Assembly (NCBI RefSeq): GCF_001542415.1 | Contig: NZ_LNCU01000073.1 | Span: 8,314-59,140 of the forward strand | Source of the DNA: Bradyrhizobium macuxiense | GTDB taxonomy: Bacteria > Pseudomonadota > Alphaproteobacteria > Rhizobiales > Xanthobacteraceae | DNA: 50,827 bases | Direction: 5' to 3' | Shown: positions 37,629 through 46,151 of the stretch, in pieces | Layout of the letters: each line of letters begins with the position of its first letter | How positions within the stretch are numbered: position 1 is the stretch's first letter | Notes under the pieces: generated by a model | Seen by the model: only the letters and a program-made list of their open reading frames with translations | What the model was told of the DNA's origin: nothing | Database searches by the model: none | Made by a program: the position numbers and the translations under genes

Positions 37629-38702
37629 ATGCGCACCCATTCCATCGCTGCCATTCCCGCCGACGGCATCGGCCCCGAAGTGATTTCCGCGGGCGTCCGC
37701 GTGCTCGAGGCACTCGCAAAACGCTCCGGCGACATCAGCTTCAACGTCAAGACGTTCGACTGGGGCTCCGACTATTACAAGAAGCACGGCGTGATGATGC
37801 CCGCCGACGGCCTTGCCGAACTGAAGAAGTTCGACGCGATCTATTTCGGCGCGGTCGGCGCGCCCGACGTGCCCGATCACATCACGCTGTGGGGCCTGCG
37901 GCTGCCGATCTGCCAGGGTTTCGACCAGTACGCCAATGTGCGGCCGACCAAGATCTTGCCCGGCGTCGCCTCACCGCTGCGCAATGTCGGCGTCGGCGAT
38001 CTCGACTGGGTGATCGTGCGCGAGAACTCCGAGGGCGAGTATGCCGGCATGGGCGGCCGCGCGCACAGGGGCCTGCCGGAAGAGGTCGGCACCGAAGTGG
38101 CTGTGTTCACCCGCGTCGGCGTGACGCGGATCATGCGCTATGCGTTCCAGCTCGCGCAGTCGCGGCCGCGCAAGCTGCTCACAGTGGTGACGAAGTCGAA
38201 CGCGCAGCGTCACGGCATGGTGATGTGGGACGAGATCGCAGCCGAGGTGGCCAGGGATTTCCCCGACGTGACCTGGGACAAGATGCTGGTCGACGCCATG
38301 ACGGTGCGCATGACACTGCAACCAAAGAGCCTCGACACCATCGTTGCGACCAATCTGCACGCCGACATCCTGTCCGACCTCGCCGGCGCGCTGGCCGGCA
38401 GCCTCGGCGTGGCGCCGACCGGCAACATCGATCCGCAGCGCCGCTTCCCCTCGATGTTCGAGCCGATCCACGGCTCAGCCTTCGACATCACCGGCAAGGG
38501 CATCGCCAACCCGGTGGCAACCTTCTGGACCGGGGCGCAGATGCTGGAGCATCTCGGCGAGAAGGACGCCGCCGTGCGGTTGATGGCGGCAGTGGAGAAA
38601 GTGTGCGCGGCGGGTGTGCTGACGCCAGATGTCGGCGGCAAGGCCACCACGAAGGACGTGACGGATGCGGTGATCGACGCGATTCATGGATCGAATGTGT
38701 AG
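37629..38702 (+). CDS. tartrate / D-malate dehydrogenase (isopropylmalate dehydrogenase family)
   Basis: 357 residues. PADGIGPEVISAGVRVL opens the fold; VRENSEGEYAGMGGR, TKSNAQRHGMVMWDEI and VDAMTVRMTLQPKSLD then TNLHADILSDLAGALAGSLG carry the substrate and Mg/Mn residues (Arg, Tyr, Lys and Asp). NAD site: FEPIHGSAFDITGKGIANPV. The ENSEGEY form fits tartrate or D-malate dehydrogenases rather than LeuB. It would oxidise and decarboxylate the acid brought in by the MFS transporter; which acid is not decidable here. Confidence 0.9.
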   Translation: MRTHSIAAIPADGIGPEVISAGVRVLEALAKRSGDISFNVKTFDWGSDYYKKHGVMMPADGLAELKKFDAIYFGAVGAPDVPDHITLWGLRLPICQGFDQYANVRPTKILPGVASPLRNVGVGDLDWVIVRENSEGEYAGMGGRAHRGLPEEVGTEVAVFTRVGVTRIMRYAFQLAQSRPRKLLTVVTKSNAQRHGMVMWDEIAAEVARDFPDVTWDKMLVDAMTVRMTLQPKSLDTIVATNLHADILSDLAGALAGSLGVAPTGNIDPQRRFPSMFEPIHGSAFDITGKGIANPVATFWTGAQMLEHLGEKDAAVRLMAAVEKVCAAGVLTPDVGGKATTKDVTDAVIDAIHGSNV

Positions 38703-38746
38703 GGGAGTTCTACTCCCTCTGCGTGGTCGCGAGACTCTCTCCTTCG

Positions 38747-38768
38747 CCTCTCCCGCTTGCGGGAGAGG
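38747..38768. repeat. short perfect hairpin repeat
   Basis: CCTCTCCCGC-TT-GCGGGAGAGG has 10-bp perfect arms. It belongs to the same CT/GA-rich hairpin family as 16113-16258 and lies 45 bp after the dehydrogenase stop. Confidence 0.6.
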
Positions 38769-38849
38769 GAGCCTGAGCTGCGTGCTCACCTCACCTGAAG
38801 TGCATCGCGTGCACTGACCGCATCACATCATTATCCCCCCAAACGCAAA

Positions 38850-38877
38850 CCGCCCGTCTGCTTTCGCAAACGGGCGG
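38850..38877. terminator. hairpin between convergent genes
   Basis: CCGCCCGT (38850-38857) and ACGGGCGG (38870-38877) pair around a 12-nt loop. It lies between the dehydrogenase (rightward) and DUF2852 gene (leftward). There is no strong U-tract on either side, so termination is likely but not certain. Confidence 0.55.
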
Positions 38878-38937
38878 CTCGTGGCCATTCAGGTGCTATG
38901 GGGGCACATCGCCTGAAGGCTTAGTCGTTCCGAAAGA

Positions 38938-39438
38938 TCAGCCCTGCGGCGGCTGGGACGGCTGGTCGTTCGGCGGAGTCGGCTGGGTCCGGTGCTGCGC
39001 CATGAAGGCGTCGAACTCCTGCTTGTCCTTGGCGTGACGCAGACGCTCGAGGAAGTTCTTGAACTCGACCTGCTCTTCCTCGAGCCGGCGCAGCGTCTCG
39101 GCGCGATACTCGTCGAAGGCGCGGTTGCCGCTGGAGGGCGGACCGAAGCCGCCGAACGGGAAGCCGCGGCGCTCCATGCGGTTCTTCATCCGCTCCATCT
39201 TGTACTGCATGCGCTCCATCTTGTTCGCCCAACGATCCTGGTCGTAGTGACTCCAGCAAGCCATTTTTCTGCTCCCGAGTGTGAAGAAGAGGAGGGCGAG
39301 ACCGATCGGCCACCAGATCATGAAGCCGAGGATGATCCCGGCGATCTTCAGGGGATGCCACGGCGCCCAGTACATGTGCGGGCGGTACGGATCTTCGACG
39401 GGACCGCGCCAGCGATCAGCATCTGCGGTGTAGGCCAT
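38938..39438 (-). CDS. DUF2852 membrane protein
   Basis: 166 residues from ATG 39438, chosen because GGAG lies 6 nt upstream; ATG 39450 and GTG 39453 are in frame. A short N-terminus (WRGPVEDPYRPHMYWAPWHP) precedes one or two membrane segments (IAGIILGFMIWWPIGLALLF), then a long charged helix with Met/Arg repeats (MERMQYKMERMKNRMERR), a Pro/Gly loop and a coiled coil (YRAETLRRLEEEQVEFKNFL), ending Pro/Gln-rich. The layout matches DUF2852, of unknown function. A 19-bp palindrome shared with the TetR gene lies 34 bp upstream. Confidence 0.9.
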   Translation of the reverse strand: MAYTADADRWRGPVEDPYRPHMYWAPWHPLKIAGIILGFMIWWPIGLALLFFTLGSRKMACWSHYDQDRWANKMERMQYKMERMKNRMERRGFPFGGFGPPSSGNRAFDEYRAETLRRLEEEQVEFKNFLERLRHAKDKQEFDAFMAQHRTQPTPPNDQPSQPPQG

Positions 39439-39471
39439 TTCACGCTCCATCACGGCATCACGCCGTTGTGA

Positions 39472-39490
39472 ATGTAAATAACATTTACAT
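39472..39490. promoter_or_regulatory. TetR-type operator upstream of DUF2852
   Basis: ATGTAAATAACATTTACAT: perfect 8-bp arms ATGTAAAT/ATTTACAT around AAC. A second copy with two mismatches is at 40258-40276 over the start of the TetR gene next door. Confidence 0.8.
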
Positions 39491-39557
39491 ACCTAGCCCA
39501 TCCCTTCGGAAAGTCAAGCGGAGCGGTTGACGCACCCCTGCAATTATTTTTGGAATT

Positions 39558-40259
39558 TTATTTCGCCTTGCCCCAGGGACCGGCGGCTTTTTGCTCGGCC
39601 GCCGCGGCCTCGGCCCTGCGCTCGGTGGGGAAGCCGAGGCCACGCAGATAGATCAGCACCTCGGCTTCAAGCAGCTCTTCCGGCGACATCGGCAGCTTGC
39701 GCCGCGCGGCATCGCCGCGGCCGAACAACGAGGCGACGCCATGCGACATCGACCAGATGTGGAGCGCCATCATCATCGCCGGCGGACGCGGCATGCCCGG
39801 CGGCGCCAGCGCCGCAAGCCGCTCGGCGGCAGCGCGGATGATCGCGAACGCACGCTCGCTCGCAGCCATGAGCGTTGGATTGGCGTCGGGAGGCAGCCCG
39901 GATTCGAACATCGCCGAGTAGAACGCGGGCTCGTTGCGGGCGAACGCCAGATAGGCCTTGCCGACGCGCTCGAACGCGGTGACGGTGTCGGGCCGGCCAT
40001 CGTCCCAGGCCGCGGTCAGCAGCGCCTCGAACTGCTCGAAGCCGCGCTGCGCGATGCTGGCGATCAGTTCGTCACGGTCGCGGAAATGCCGGTACGGCGC
40101 GGCCGGGCTGACACCGGCCATACGCGCGGCATCGGCGAAGGTGAAGCCGGCCGGCCCCTTCTTCGAGATCAGGTCGAGCGCGGCCTGCAGCAACGCCTCT
40201 TTGAGATTGCCGTGATGATAGCCGCGCTCGCTGCGGCCTTGGTCCTTGGTCCAGCTCAT
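39558..40259 (-). CDS. TetR/AcrR-family transcriptional regulator
   Basis: 233 residues. HTH: LKEALLQAALDLISKKGPAG then FTFADAARMAGVSPAAPYRH; the ligand domain follows with MMMALHIWSMSHGVASLFGR, the TetR C-terminal type (WHG family). The ATG at 40259 has no ribosome site and lies inside the second operator, suggesting a leaderless transcript under autoregulation. It is transcribed in the same direction as DUF2852, with its 3' end 67 bp from that gene's operator. Confidence 0.92.
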   Translation of the reverse strand: MSWTKDQGRSERGYHHGNLKEALLQAALDLISKKGPAGFTFADAARMAGVSPAAPYRHFRDRDELIASIAQRGFEQFEALLTAAWDDGRPDTVTAFERVGKAYLAFARNEPAFYSAMFESGLPPDANPTLMAASERAFAIIRAAAERLAALAPPGMPRPPAMMMALHIWSMSHGVASLFGRGDAARRKLPMSPEELLEAEVLIYLRGLGFPTERRAEAAAAEQKAAGPWGKAK

Positions 40260-40276
40260 GTGAATAACTTTTACAT
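40258..40276. promoter_or_regulatory. TetR-type operator over its own start codon
   Basis: ATGTGAATAACTTTTACAT differs from the 39472 site at two positions, one in each arm. The TetR start codon (minus strand, 40257-40259) overlaps its left end. Confidence 0.75.
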
Positions 40277-40407
40277 GAGCCGGTCGGAAAGGTCACTAGC
40301 GGGGGAACGGGCCGTCATCAAGATTAACGGACGGCGCTCTCGCGGGGCTGCCGTTCATCGCAGATGGCTGTCACAGGAGAAGCTCCTCTCCCCCTCCCGC
40401 CTGCGGC

Positions 40408-40770
40408 TTAGCGGCCCGGGATCGGCAGCACTGGCATGATCTCGACGGCCTCGCCGGGGAAGATCGCGAAATGCGGATGGTTCTCGAACAATTTTGCGGC
40501 GGCCTCGTGCGAGGCGGCGCGCACCACGGTAAAGCCGGTCATCGTGTTGGTGATGTCGGCGCCTCCGTTGGCATCGACCTTCTTGGTCTTGCCGAGCGGG
40601 CCGCCCATCTCGACGATAACGTCGTGATGCTTCTCGACCCAGGCGCCCCAGGCGGCCATGCCCTGCTGCTCCTTGGCGCGCCGCTCGGCCTCCGGCATCT
40701 TGTTCCAGGCCTCCATGCGCGCGCCATTCTTGCTGCCGAGATAGACGGCGAGGAACGTGTTGGTGCTCAT
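40408..40770 (-). CDS. YciI-like small protein
   Basis: 120 residues. NTFLAVYLGSKNGARMEAW at the start, then EMGGPLGKTKKVDANGGADI and TGFTVVRAASHEAAAKLFEN, HFAIFPGEAVEIMPVLPIPG fit the ferredoxin-like fold of YciI/DGPF-type proteins. No catalytic assignment. It is the last of four leftward genes (GST, SnoaL, YciI, this), with 60 bp to the YciI gene. Confidence 0.8.
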   Translation of the reverse strand: MSTNTFLAVYLGSKNGARMEAWNKMPEAERRAKEQQGMAAWGAWVEKHHDVIVEMGGPLGKTKKVDANGGADITNTMTGFTVVRAASHEAAAKLFENHPHFAIFPGEAVEIMPVLPIPGR

Positions 40771-40830
40771 GTCTTGCTCCGTTGCGCTGGTGGGTTGACG
40801 ACGGTCTTGGGTTGACGATGGTTTGAAGGA

Positions 40831-41256
40831 TTAGCGCAGGGCCTTGCCCCAGCCTCCTTGCGGATGCTCGAAGCTGGCGGCGGCCTGCTGAACCTCTTCG
40901 GAGAAATCCGCCATCTCCTGCACCTGGCGGATCTCGATGATCTCGTTGCCGGAGGCCGGGCATTGCTTGGCCCATTCGATCGCCTCGGCGCGCGAGGCGA
41001 CCTCGATCATCCAGAAGCCGCCGAGCACTTCCTTGGACTCGGCGAACGGACCGTCGGTGACGACGGGCTTGCCGCTCGCGAACGTGACGCGCGCACCGGC
41101 AGCCGGCGGATGCAGGCCTTCGAGCGTGATCAGCACGCCCGCGTCCTTCAGCGCCTGATTGTATCGCATCATCGCGGCGACGCGCTCGGGGTCGAGGTCG
41201 AGCTCGGCCGGCGCGCTCTCATAGCCGAGCGGGATCATCAGCATCATGAAACGCAT
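40831..41256 (-). CDS. YciI family (DGPF-type) protein
   Basis: 141 residues from ATG 41256 (AAGGTG 9 nt upstream); the frame is open to 41412 but that part is intergenic. MRFMMLMIPLGYESA, AGVLITLEGLHPPAAGARV and VVTDGPFAESKEVLGGFWMI are the DGPF signature; the Asp and His expected in YciI catalysis are partly present (His in EGLHPP). Such genes often accompany ECF sigma factors; none is here. Confidence 0.9.
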   Translation of the reverse strand: MRFMMLMIPLGYESAPAELDLDPERVAAMMRYNQALKDAGVLITLEGLHPPAAGARVTFASGKPVVTDGPFAESKEVLGGFWMIEVASRAEAIEWAKQCPASGNEIIEIRQVQEMADFSEEVQQAAASFEHPQGGWGKALR

Positions 41257-41424
41257 TGAATGGCACCTTTCGGTTTGCAGCCGCTCCGGGGCGACGTGTT
41301 GCGTCGCGCCCGAGAACCGGCTCTCGCATGTAAGACGGCCGGTGTTCTGCACAACCGACACGCGGTGGGAAATTATTTCGCACGTCATTGACGGAGCCCG
41401 CTTGATCCACATTGCACGAAGCTC

Positions 41425-41796
41425 TCAGCGGTCCTGCCTGACGAGTGAGCCGTCCTGGTGCGACGGGCCGAAATAGACGTCGACGCGCGTCACCTTGTCG
41501 CCGTCGAACACGAAGAACTCGGTGTTGCGGAAGCTCTTGCCGTCTTTGGCGATGCAGCGATAGGTGACGAAGGCCTCGCCGCCTTCGACCATGATCCGCT
41601 CGATCTCGTGGCGGCCGATCCAGTCGCTGTCGCGCCAGCACTCGGCGAAATATCTCGGCTTGTCGATGTTCTCGCCATAGGGCGTGTTGAAGCGGAAGTC
41701 GTCGGCAAACGCCGCTTCCACCGTCTTGCGGTCATTGGCGAGATAGGCGGCGAAGATCGCGCGGATGATCTCCGCTCTGTTGCCAGCTGCAGCCAT
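41425..41796 (-). CDS. SnoaL-like / NTF2-fold protein
   Basis: 123 residues from ATG 41796 with GGAG 5 nt upstream; the frame is open far upstream in the GST gene but without sense. EIIRAIFAAYLANDRKTVEA, FRFNTPYGENIDKPRYFAEC and EAFVTYRCIAKDGKSFRNTE then FFVFDGDKVTRVDVYFG fit a SnoaL-like cone fold. Substrate unknown. Lies 134 bp after GST. Confidence 0.88.
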   Translation of the reverse strand: MAAAGNRAEIIRAIFAAYLANDRKTVEAAFADDFRFNTPYGENIDKPRYFAECWRDSDWIGRHEIERIMVEGGEAFVTYRCIAKDGKSFRNTEFFVFDGDKVTRVDVYFGPSHQDGSLVRQDR

Positions 41797-41930
41797 GTCG
41801 TCTCCATCAGCCCGGGCGCGCGCGATCCGGCCGGAAAAATCCGCCGGATCGCACGCCTCGACTGGAAGACGAATGGAACCGGCCGGACAAGACATCCGGG
41901 CCGGATTTATTTTCGGAGGCAGTCGGGAGC

Positions 41931-42581
41931 TCAGGCCTCGGGGAACATGCCGAAATAGGGCTCGGCCTCCTTGAGGACGCGCGCAAAGGAGGGCCGCGCC
42001 TTGAGCCGCTCCAGATAGGCATTCAGGTGCGGCAGTCTGTCGCCGATCGGCTCGACCTTGTTGCCGTAGAACAGCGACGGCGCGGCCGAGCAATCGGCCA
42101 GGCTGAAGGTGTCGCCCATCATCCAGCCGCCCCGCGCGACCTGCTGCTCCATGATCGCGTAGGAGGTGCGAAGCTGCGCCCGCGCTTCCGCGACGCCATG
42201 CGGGTCCTTCCTGTCCGCCGGGCGGAGCCGGTCGCCGACGATCTTCTGCGTCTGCAGATGGACGTAAAGGTCGATGAAGCGGTCGCGCAGCCGGGTGTTG
42301 CGCGCGAGATCGGGATCCTCCGGTATCAACCTGACGCGGCCGGGATAATGCCGGTCGAGATATTCGATGATGATGCTGGATTCGGGTACCACCTCTCCCC
42401 TCACCTCGTCGCTGAGCACCGGGAAGCGGCCGATCGGTGAGATCCGCAGCAGCGCCGCGCGCTGGTCGGGATCGGCGAGATTGACGAGGTTCGCCGTGAA
42501 CGGCGCGCCGTTCTCGTAAAGCGCGACCAGCGCCTTCCAGCAGAACGAGGACAACGGGTGGTAATGCAGTGTAAGCGACAT
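41931..42581 (-). CDS. glutathione S-transferase
   Basis: 216 residues. N-terminal thioredoxin fold with LHYHPLSSFCWKALVALYE (the Ser/Cys near residues 11-14 would activate glutathione), SPIGRFPVLSDE and VPESSIIIEYLDRHYPG (glutathione site Glu-Ser), then an all-helical domain ending FGMFPEA. GGAG precedes the ATG. It heads a run of four leftward genes that may be a detoxification operon. Confidence 0.93.
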   Translation of the reverse strand: MSLTLHYHPLSSFCWKALVALYENGAPFTANLVNLADPDQRAALLRISPIGRFPVLSDEVRGEVVPESSIIIEYLDRHYPGRVRLIPEDPDLARNTRLRDRFIDLYVHLQTQKIVGDRLRPADRKDPHGVAEARAQLRTSYAIMEQQVARGGWMMGDTFSLADCSAAPSLFYGNKVEPIGDRLPHLNAYLERLKARPSFARVLKEAEPYFGMFPEA

Positions 42582-42810
42582 CGGAGCTCCTTCAGGTCAT
42601 CAGCCACAGGACGAACTAAAGGCCGCCGTGCCGACATCTCGTGCGGCGATTATTTTTGTGGGATCGACATGGCATCCTCGATGTCGTGTGCTCTCCCACC
42701 CAGCGCCGAAAGGCGCCCGCTGACTTAGAAGCAACGTCGCCCGGTTGACACCGCGCAATAAAGGCCGCAGACGCTCCCTTGATCGCGAGCAGACGCCGCT
42801 CGACTGAACA

Positions 42811-43611
42811 ATGGATCGCATCATGACCTCGTCTGTGCCCAAAGTCGCACTCGTCACCGGCGCCGCGCGCGGCATTGGGCTCGCTGCGGCGAAACGCTTT
42901 CTCGCCGACGGCTGGCGCGTTGCGCTGCTCGACATCGAGGGTGCGTTGTTGGAGAACGCGGTCGCTGCGCTGAAGAAGCCCGAGGACACGCTGGCGCTGA
43001 CCTGCGACGTCGCCGATGCCGAGGGCGTCGCGGCGGCGATCGCTTCGATCAATCGCCGCTTCGGACGGCTTGATGCGCTGGTGAACAACGCGGGCGTCGC
43101 CGTGTTCGCGCCGGTGCTGGAGACTTCGGACGCCGACTGGAACAGGATCATGGCCGTCAACCTCACCGGCCCGTTCCTGTGCACCAAGGCGGCCGCACCC
43201 GTCATGCGCGAGCATGGCGGCGGCGCGATCGTCAACATCACCTCGATTTCCGCGGTGCGCGCCTCGACGCTGCGCTCGGCCTACGGCACCAGCAAGGCGG
43301 GTCTCGCGCATCTCACCAAGCAACTCGCCGTCGAGCTCGCCTCGCTCGGCATCCGCGTCAACGGCGTGGCGCCGGGCCCGGTCGAGACTGCGATGGCCAA
43401 GGCCGTGCACACGCCGGAGATCCGCGCCGATTATCACGACGCGATTCCGCTCAATCGATACGGGCTGGAAGAGGAGCTGGCGGAAGCGATCTTCTTCCTC
43501 TGCTCGGATCGCGCGAGCTACATCACCGGGCAGATCCTCGCCGTCGACGGCGGCTTCGATGCCGCCGGCATCGGCCTGCCGACGCTGCGCGGCCAGCGGC
43601 GGAACGGGTAA
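42811..43611 (+). CDS. short-chain dehydrogenase/reductase
   Basis: 266 residues from ATG 42811; ATG 42823 (MTSSVPK) is about equally likely. TGAARGIGLA (cofactor loop), NNAGVAVF, the catalytic Ser in ITSISAVRAS and YGTSK (Tyr-x-x-x-Lys) are present; Asp in LLDIEG suggests NAD. The C-terminus ADGYITGQ-type DGGFDAAGIG is usual. Substrate unknown. It converges at 8 bp with the MmyB regulator. Confidence 0.93.
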   Translation: MDRIMTSSVPKVALVTGAARGIGLAAAKRFLADGWRVALLDIEGALLENAVAALKKPEDTLALTCDVADAEGVAAAIASINRRFGRLDALVNNAGVAVFAPVLETSDADWNRIMAVNLTGPFLCTKAAAPVMREHGGGAIVNITSISAVRASTLRSAYGTSKAGLAHLTKQLAVELASLGIRVNGVAPGPVETAMAKAVHTPEIRADYHDAIPLNRYGLEEELAEAIFFLCSDRASYITGQILAVDGGFDAAGIGLPTLRGQRRNG

Positions 43612-43618
43612 GCCTTTC

Positions 43619-44389
43619 TCAGCGCCGTGTGTAGAGGGCGAGCTTGAGCGCCGGATCGTCGTTGGCCTGGAAACTCGCGTATTCGTAGCGCACGACGCCA
43701 AGTGTCGGGTGACGCAGGTGCTTCGTTCCGGATACCGGCGCACCGACCCCGTGCTCGAACCACCACGCGTCGAACTCCCGACAGCTCGCGCGAACCCGGT
43801 CCACAAGGGCGGCGAAGGCCATGTCGCCGGGCCAAAGGTCATGCGCCGCACGGAACAGCGAAACAATGCGCCGCGCCTCCTCCGCCCAGGTCTTGCCGAA
43901 CACACGTCTGGCGGCCGGATCAGTGAGCATCCAGTGCAGGATGTTGCGATCCTCGGGCGCGAGTTGGCCGAAGTCCCCGAAGAGCGCCGCAGCGGCATCG
44001 TTCCAGGTCAAGACGTCAAATCGCTGCCCGGTGAGGTAAGCAGGCTCCGATAGGCTGGCAACTATGCGACGCAGCGCATCGGGTGTGTTCTCGCGCCGGA
44101 ACGGCTGTCGTCCACCTGACACGGCAAGCGAGCGGAGGTGCGCCAACTCCACCCGATCAAGCCGCAGAGCACGACCGAGTGCTTCCACCGTCTCGGCCGA
44201 GGGAGAGACGGCACGGCCCTGCTCCAGCTTGACATACCACTCGGCGCTGATGCCGGCACGCTGTGCCACTTCCTCGCGCTTGAGGCCGGGCGTGCGACGC
44301 CGCTGCCGGGTCGCATCGCTGACCTTGTCCGGGTTCAGTCGCGTGCGACGTGAACGCAGGAAGTCCCCGAATGGGCGGTTGCCTGCCAT
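43619..44389 (-). CDS. MmyB-like XRE transcriptional regulator
   Basis: 256 residues from ATG 44389 (AGGAGG 5 nt upstream). HTH: LRSRRTRLNPDKV to RRRTPGLKREEVAQRAGISA and EWYVKLEQGRAVSPSAETVE. The C-terminal MmyB domain (AYLTGQRFDVLTWNDAAAAL; NILHWMLTDPAARRVF; LVDRVRASCREFDAWWFEHG) is a PAS-like ligand fold that can bind fatty acids. It is divergent from an alcohol dehydrogenase-like gene, a frequent pairing, and probably represses it. Confidence 0.92.
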   Translation of the reverse strand: MAGNRPFGDFLRSRRTRLNPDKVSDATRQRRRTPGLKREEVAQRAGISAEWYVKLEQGRAVSPSAETVEALGRALRLDRVELAHLRSLAVSGGRQPFRRENTPDALRRIVASLSEPAYLTGQRFDVLTWNDAAAALFGDFGQLAPEDRNILHWMLTDPAARRVFGKTWAEEARRIVSLFRAAHDLWPGDMAFAALVDRVRASCREFDAWWFEHGVGAPVSGTKHLRHPTLGVVRYEYASFQANDDPALKLALYTRR

Positions 44390-44494
44390 GCCATCCTCCT
44401 GAAGGTGGTATCGCTGAAGACTAGTATCGTACCGGTTCTTCCTGCAAATCCGGCGGGCTCTATCTTTGGGCTTCATTGTCCAGGGAGTTTGCAC

Positions 44495-45574
44495 ATGAAG
44501 GCTGCCGTCCTACACAATTTCGGAGTGCCGCTGAGCCTCGAGCAGGTGACAGATCCGGTGATCGGTACAGGCGAGGTGCTGGTGGACGTCGTCGCCGCAC
44601 CGGTGCTGTCCTACACGGACGAGGTGCTCAGCGGCGCGCGGCGCTACCTGTTGCCTACGCCGGTGGTGCCGGGCGCCGGCGCTATCGGCCGGGTGCGCGC
44701 GGTCGGCCCGGACGCCACTCGGCTGCAGCCCGGCGATTGGGTGTTTTGCGATCCCACGGTGCGGTCGCGCGACGGCGCGACCACGCCCGACATCACCCTG
44801 CAGGCCGCGAGCGCTCGAGGGGAAGGCGGGCAGAAGCTCCAGCGCTACTTCCGCGATGGCACGTTTGCCGAGAAGGTCCGCGTGCCGACGGAAAATGCCG
44901 CCCCTATCGGCACGATCGCCCCCGCTGAAGCTGGGCGGTGGTGCGCCGTCGGCACTTTGCTGATCGCCTATGGTGGCTTGCTCGCGATGGATTTTCGGCC
45001 CGGCGAAACGCTGCTGGTGAGTGCAGCCACCGGCAACTTCGGCTCGGCGACCGTGGCGTTGGCGATGGCGATGGGCGCACGCTGCGTGGTGGCGCCTGGT
45101 CGCAACGGCACCGTGCTGGACGATCTGCGCCGGCGCTTCGGTGAGCGCCTGGTGCCGGTGCAACTGACGAGCAATGCGGCGGCGGACACGCGGGCGATGC
45201 AGGAGGCAGCACCGGGGCCGATCGATGCGGTGATGGACTTCCTGCCGCCCTCCGTGGGCGCGGCCGTGGCACGGGCAGCGATCATGACCCTGCGGCAAGG
45301 CGGGCGGGCCGTGCTGACGGGTGGCGTGGGCATGCTGGGCGGGGAGGACCTGTCGCTGCCCTATCCGTGGATCATGCGCAACCTCATTACGGTGCGCGGA
45401 CAGTGGATGTATGACACGGCCGCCATACCGGGCCTGGTGGGCCTGGTTCGCAGCGGGTTGCTGGACCTCGGCCATTGGGCCGTGACGGCGTTTCCGCTGA
45501 CCGGAGCCAACGACGCCGTCGCGCACGCGGCGGCCAACGCCGGGCCGTTCAAGCTGACGGTGCTCAAGCCGTAG
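44495..45574 (+). CDS. medium-chain alcohol dehydrogenase/quinone reductase-like enzyme
   Basis: 359 residues from ATG 44495 (AGGGAG 7 nt upstream). The GroES-like domain (PGAGAIGRVRAVGPDATRLQ; DWVFCDPTV) and Rossmann domain (LLVSAATGNFGSATVALAMA) are there, but the Cys/His zinc ligands of classical enzymes are not obvious: Cys is replaced by Tyr/Thr in VLSYTDEV. It is therefore probably a zinc-free reductase or an atypical member. It is divergent from the MmyB regulator, and its last 11 nt overlap the convergent cobC end. Confidence 0.88.
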   Translation: MKAAVLHNFGVPLSLEQVTDPVIGTGEVLVDVVAAPVLSYTDEVLSGARRYLLPTPVVPGAGAIGRVRAVGPDATRLQPGDWVFCDPTVRSRDGATTPDITLQAASARGEGGQKLQRYFRDGTFAEKVRVPTENAAPIGTIAPAEAGRWCAVGTLLIAYGGLLAMDFRPGETLLVSAATGNFGSATVALAMAMGARCVVAPGRNGTVLDDLRRRFGERLVPVQLTSNAAADTRAMQEAAPGPIDAVMDFLPPSVGAAVARAAIMTLRQGGRAVLTGGVGMLGGEDLSLPYPWIMRNLITVRGQWMYDTAAIPGLVGLVRSGLLDLGHWAVTAFPLTGANDAVAHAAANAGPFKLTVLKP

Positions 45575-46151
45575 CCTGAGGCCCGTTCACCGCGACCACG
45601 CGCCAAGCATTGTCCAGCCGGTCGATGCGCGTCAGCGACAGAGGGTCGATGACGAAGCGCAGCGCGCGCTCCGGCGCGAGCTCGAGTGCGATCGCAAGGA
45701 TGGCGCGGATGGTGCCGGAATGCACGACCAGCACCGCATCGCCTGCAGGCAGGCGCGCAAGCCCTGCCCGTGCGCGCGCAATCTGATCGGCAAAGCTTTC
45801 ACCGCCGGGTGGCCGGTTGTTGCCTGGCGCGTTCCAGAATGCGCGGTAGGCCACGCCGAGTTCGGCCTCGAGCTCGCTGTGGCGCCGCCCGGTCCAATCT
45901 CCGAAATCCTGCTCGCGGAAGGCGTCGTCCTCGATCGCATCAAGGCCGAGCCGCACGGCAGTCTCGCGGGTGCGCCGCGCCGGGCTGCAGACAGCAAAGG
46001 CTGAGGCCGGCAGCCTTGCCTGCAGCGCGGCGAATGTCGCGGCATCGCCGAGATCGGCCGGTGCATCGGGCGCGTGGATCACGCCGCGCGGGCCATCGAC
46101 CGGTGCGTGGCGGATCAGCCAAAGATGCGTTTCGCGCTCCACTGTGCTCAC
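45564..46151 (-). CDS. cobC: histidine phosphatase, alpha-ribazole phosphatase type
   Basis: 195 residues from a GTG at 46151 overlapping the cobS stop as GTGA. LWLIRHAPVD (phosphoacceptor His in RHA), the SPARRTRETA Arg, REQDFGDWTGRRH and VLVVHSGTIRAIL (second His) give a complete phosphatase site. Being coupled to cobS it should remove the 5'-phosphate in the cobalamin lower ligand pathway. The frame is open upstream inside cobS but not coding. Confidence 0.92.
   Translation of the reverse strand: MSTVERETHLWLIRHAPVDGPRGVIHAPDAPADLGDAATFAALQARLPASAFAVCSPARRTRETAVRLGLDAIEDDAFREQDFGDWTGRRHSELEAELGVAYRAFWNAPGNNRPPGGESFADQIARARAGLARLPAGDAVLVVHSGTIRAILAIALELAPERALRFVIDPLSLTRIDRLDNAWRVVAVNGPQATA

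Noticed and set aside
42703..42716. GCGCC-GAAA-GGCGC hairpin upstream of the SDR gene
   Set aside because: No U-tract and not at a gene end; probably chance or a small leader structure.
42616..43998. 460-codon leftward frame opposite the SDR gene and beyond
   Set aside because: It passes through two recognised genes on other frames; antisense artefact.
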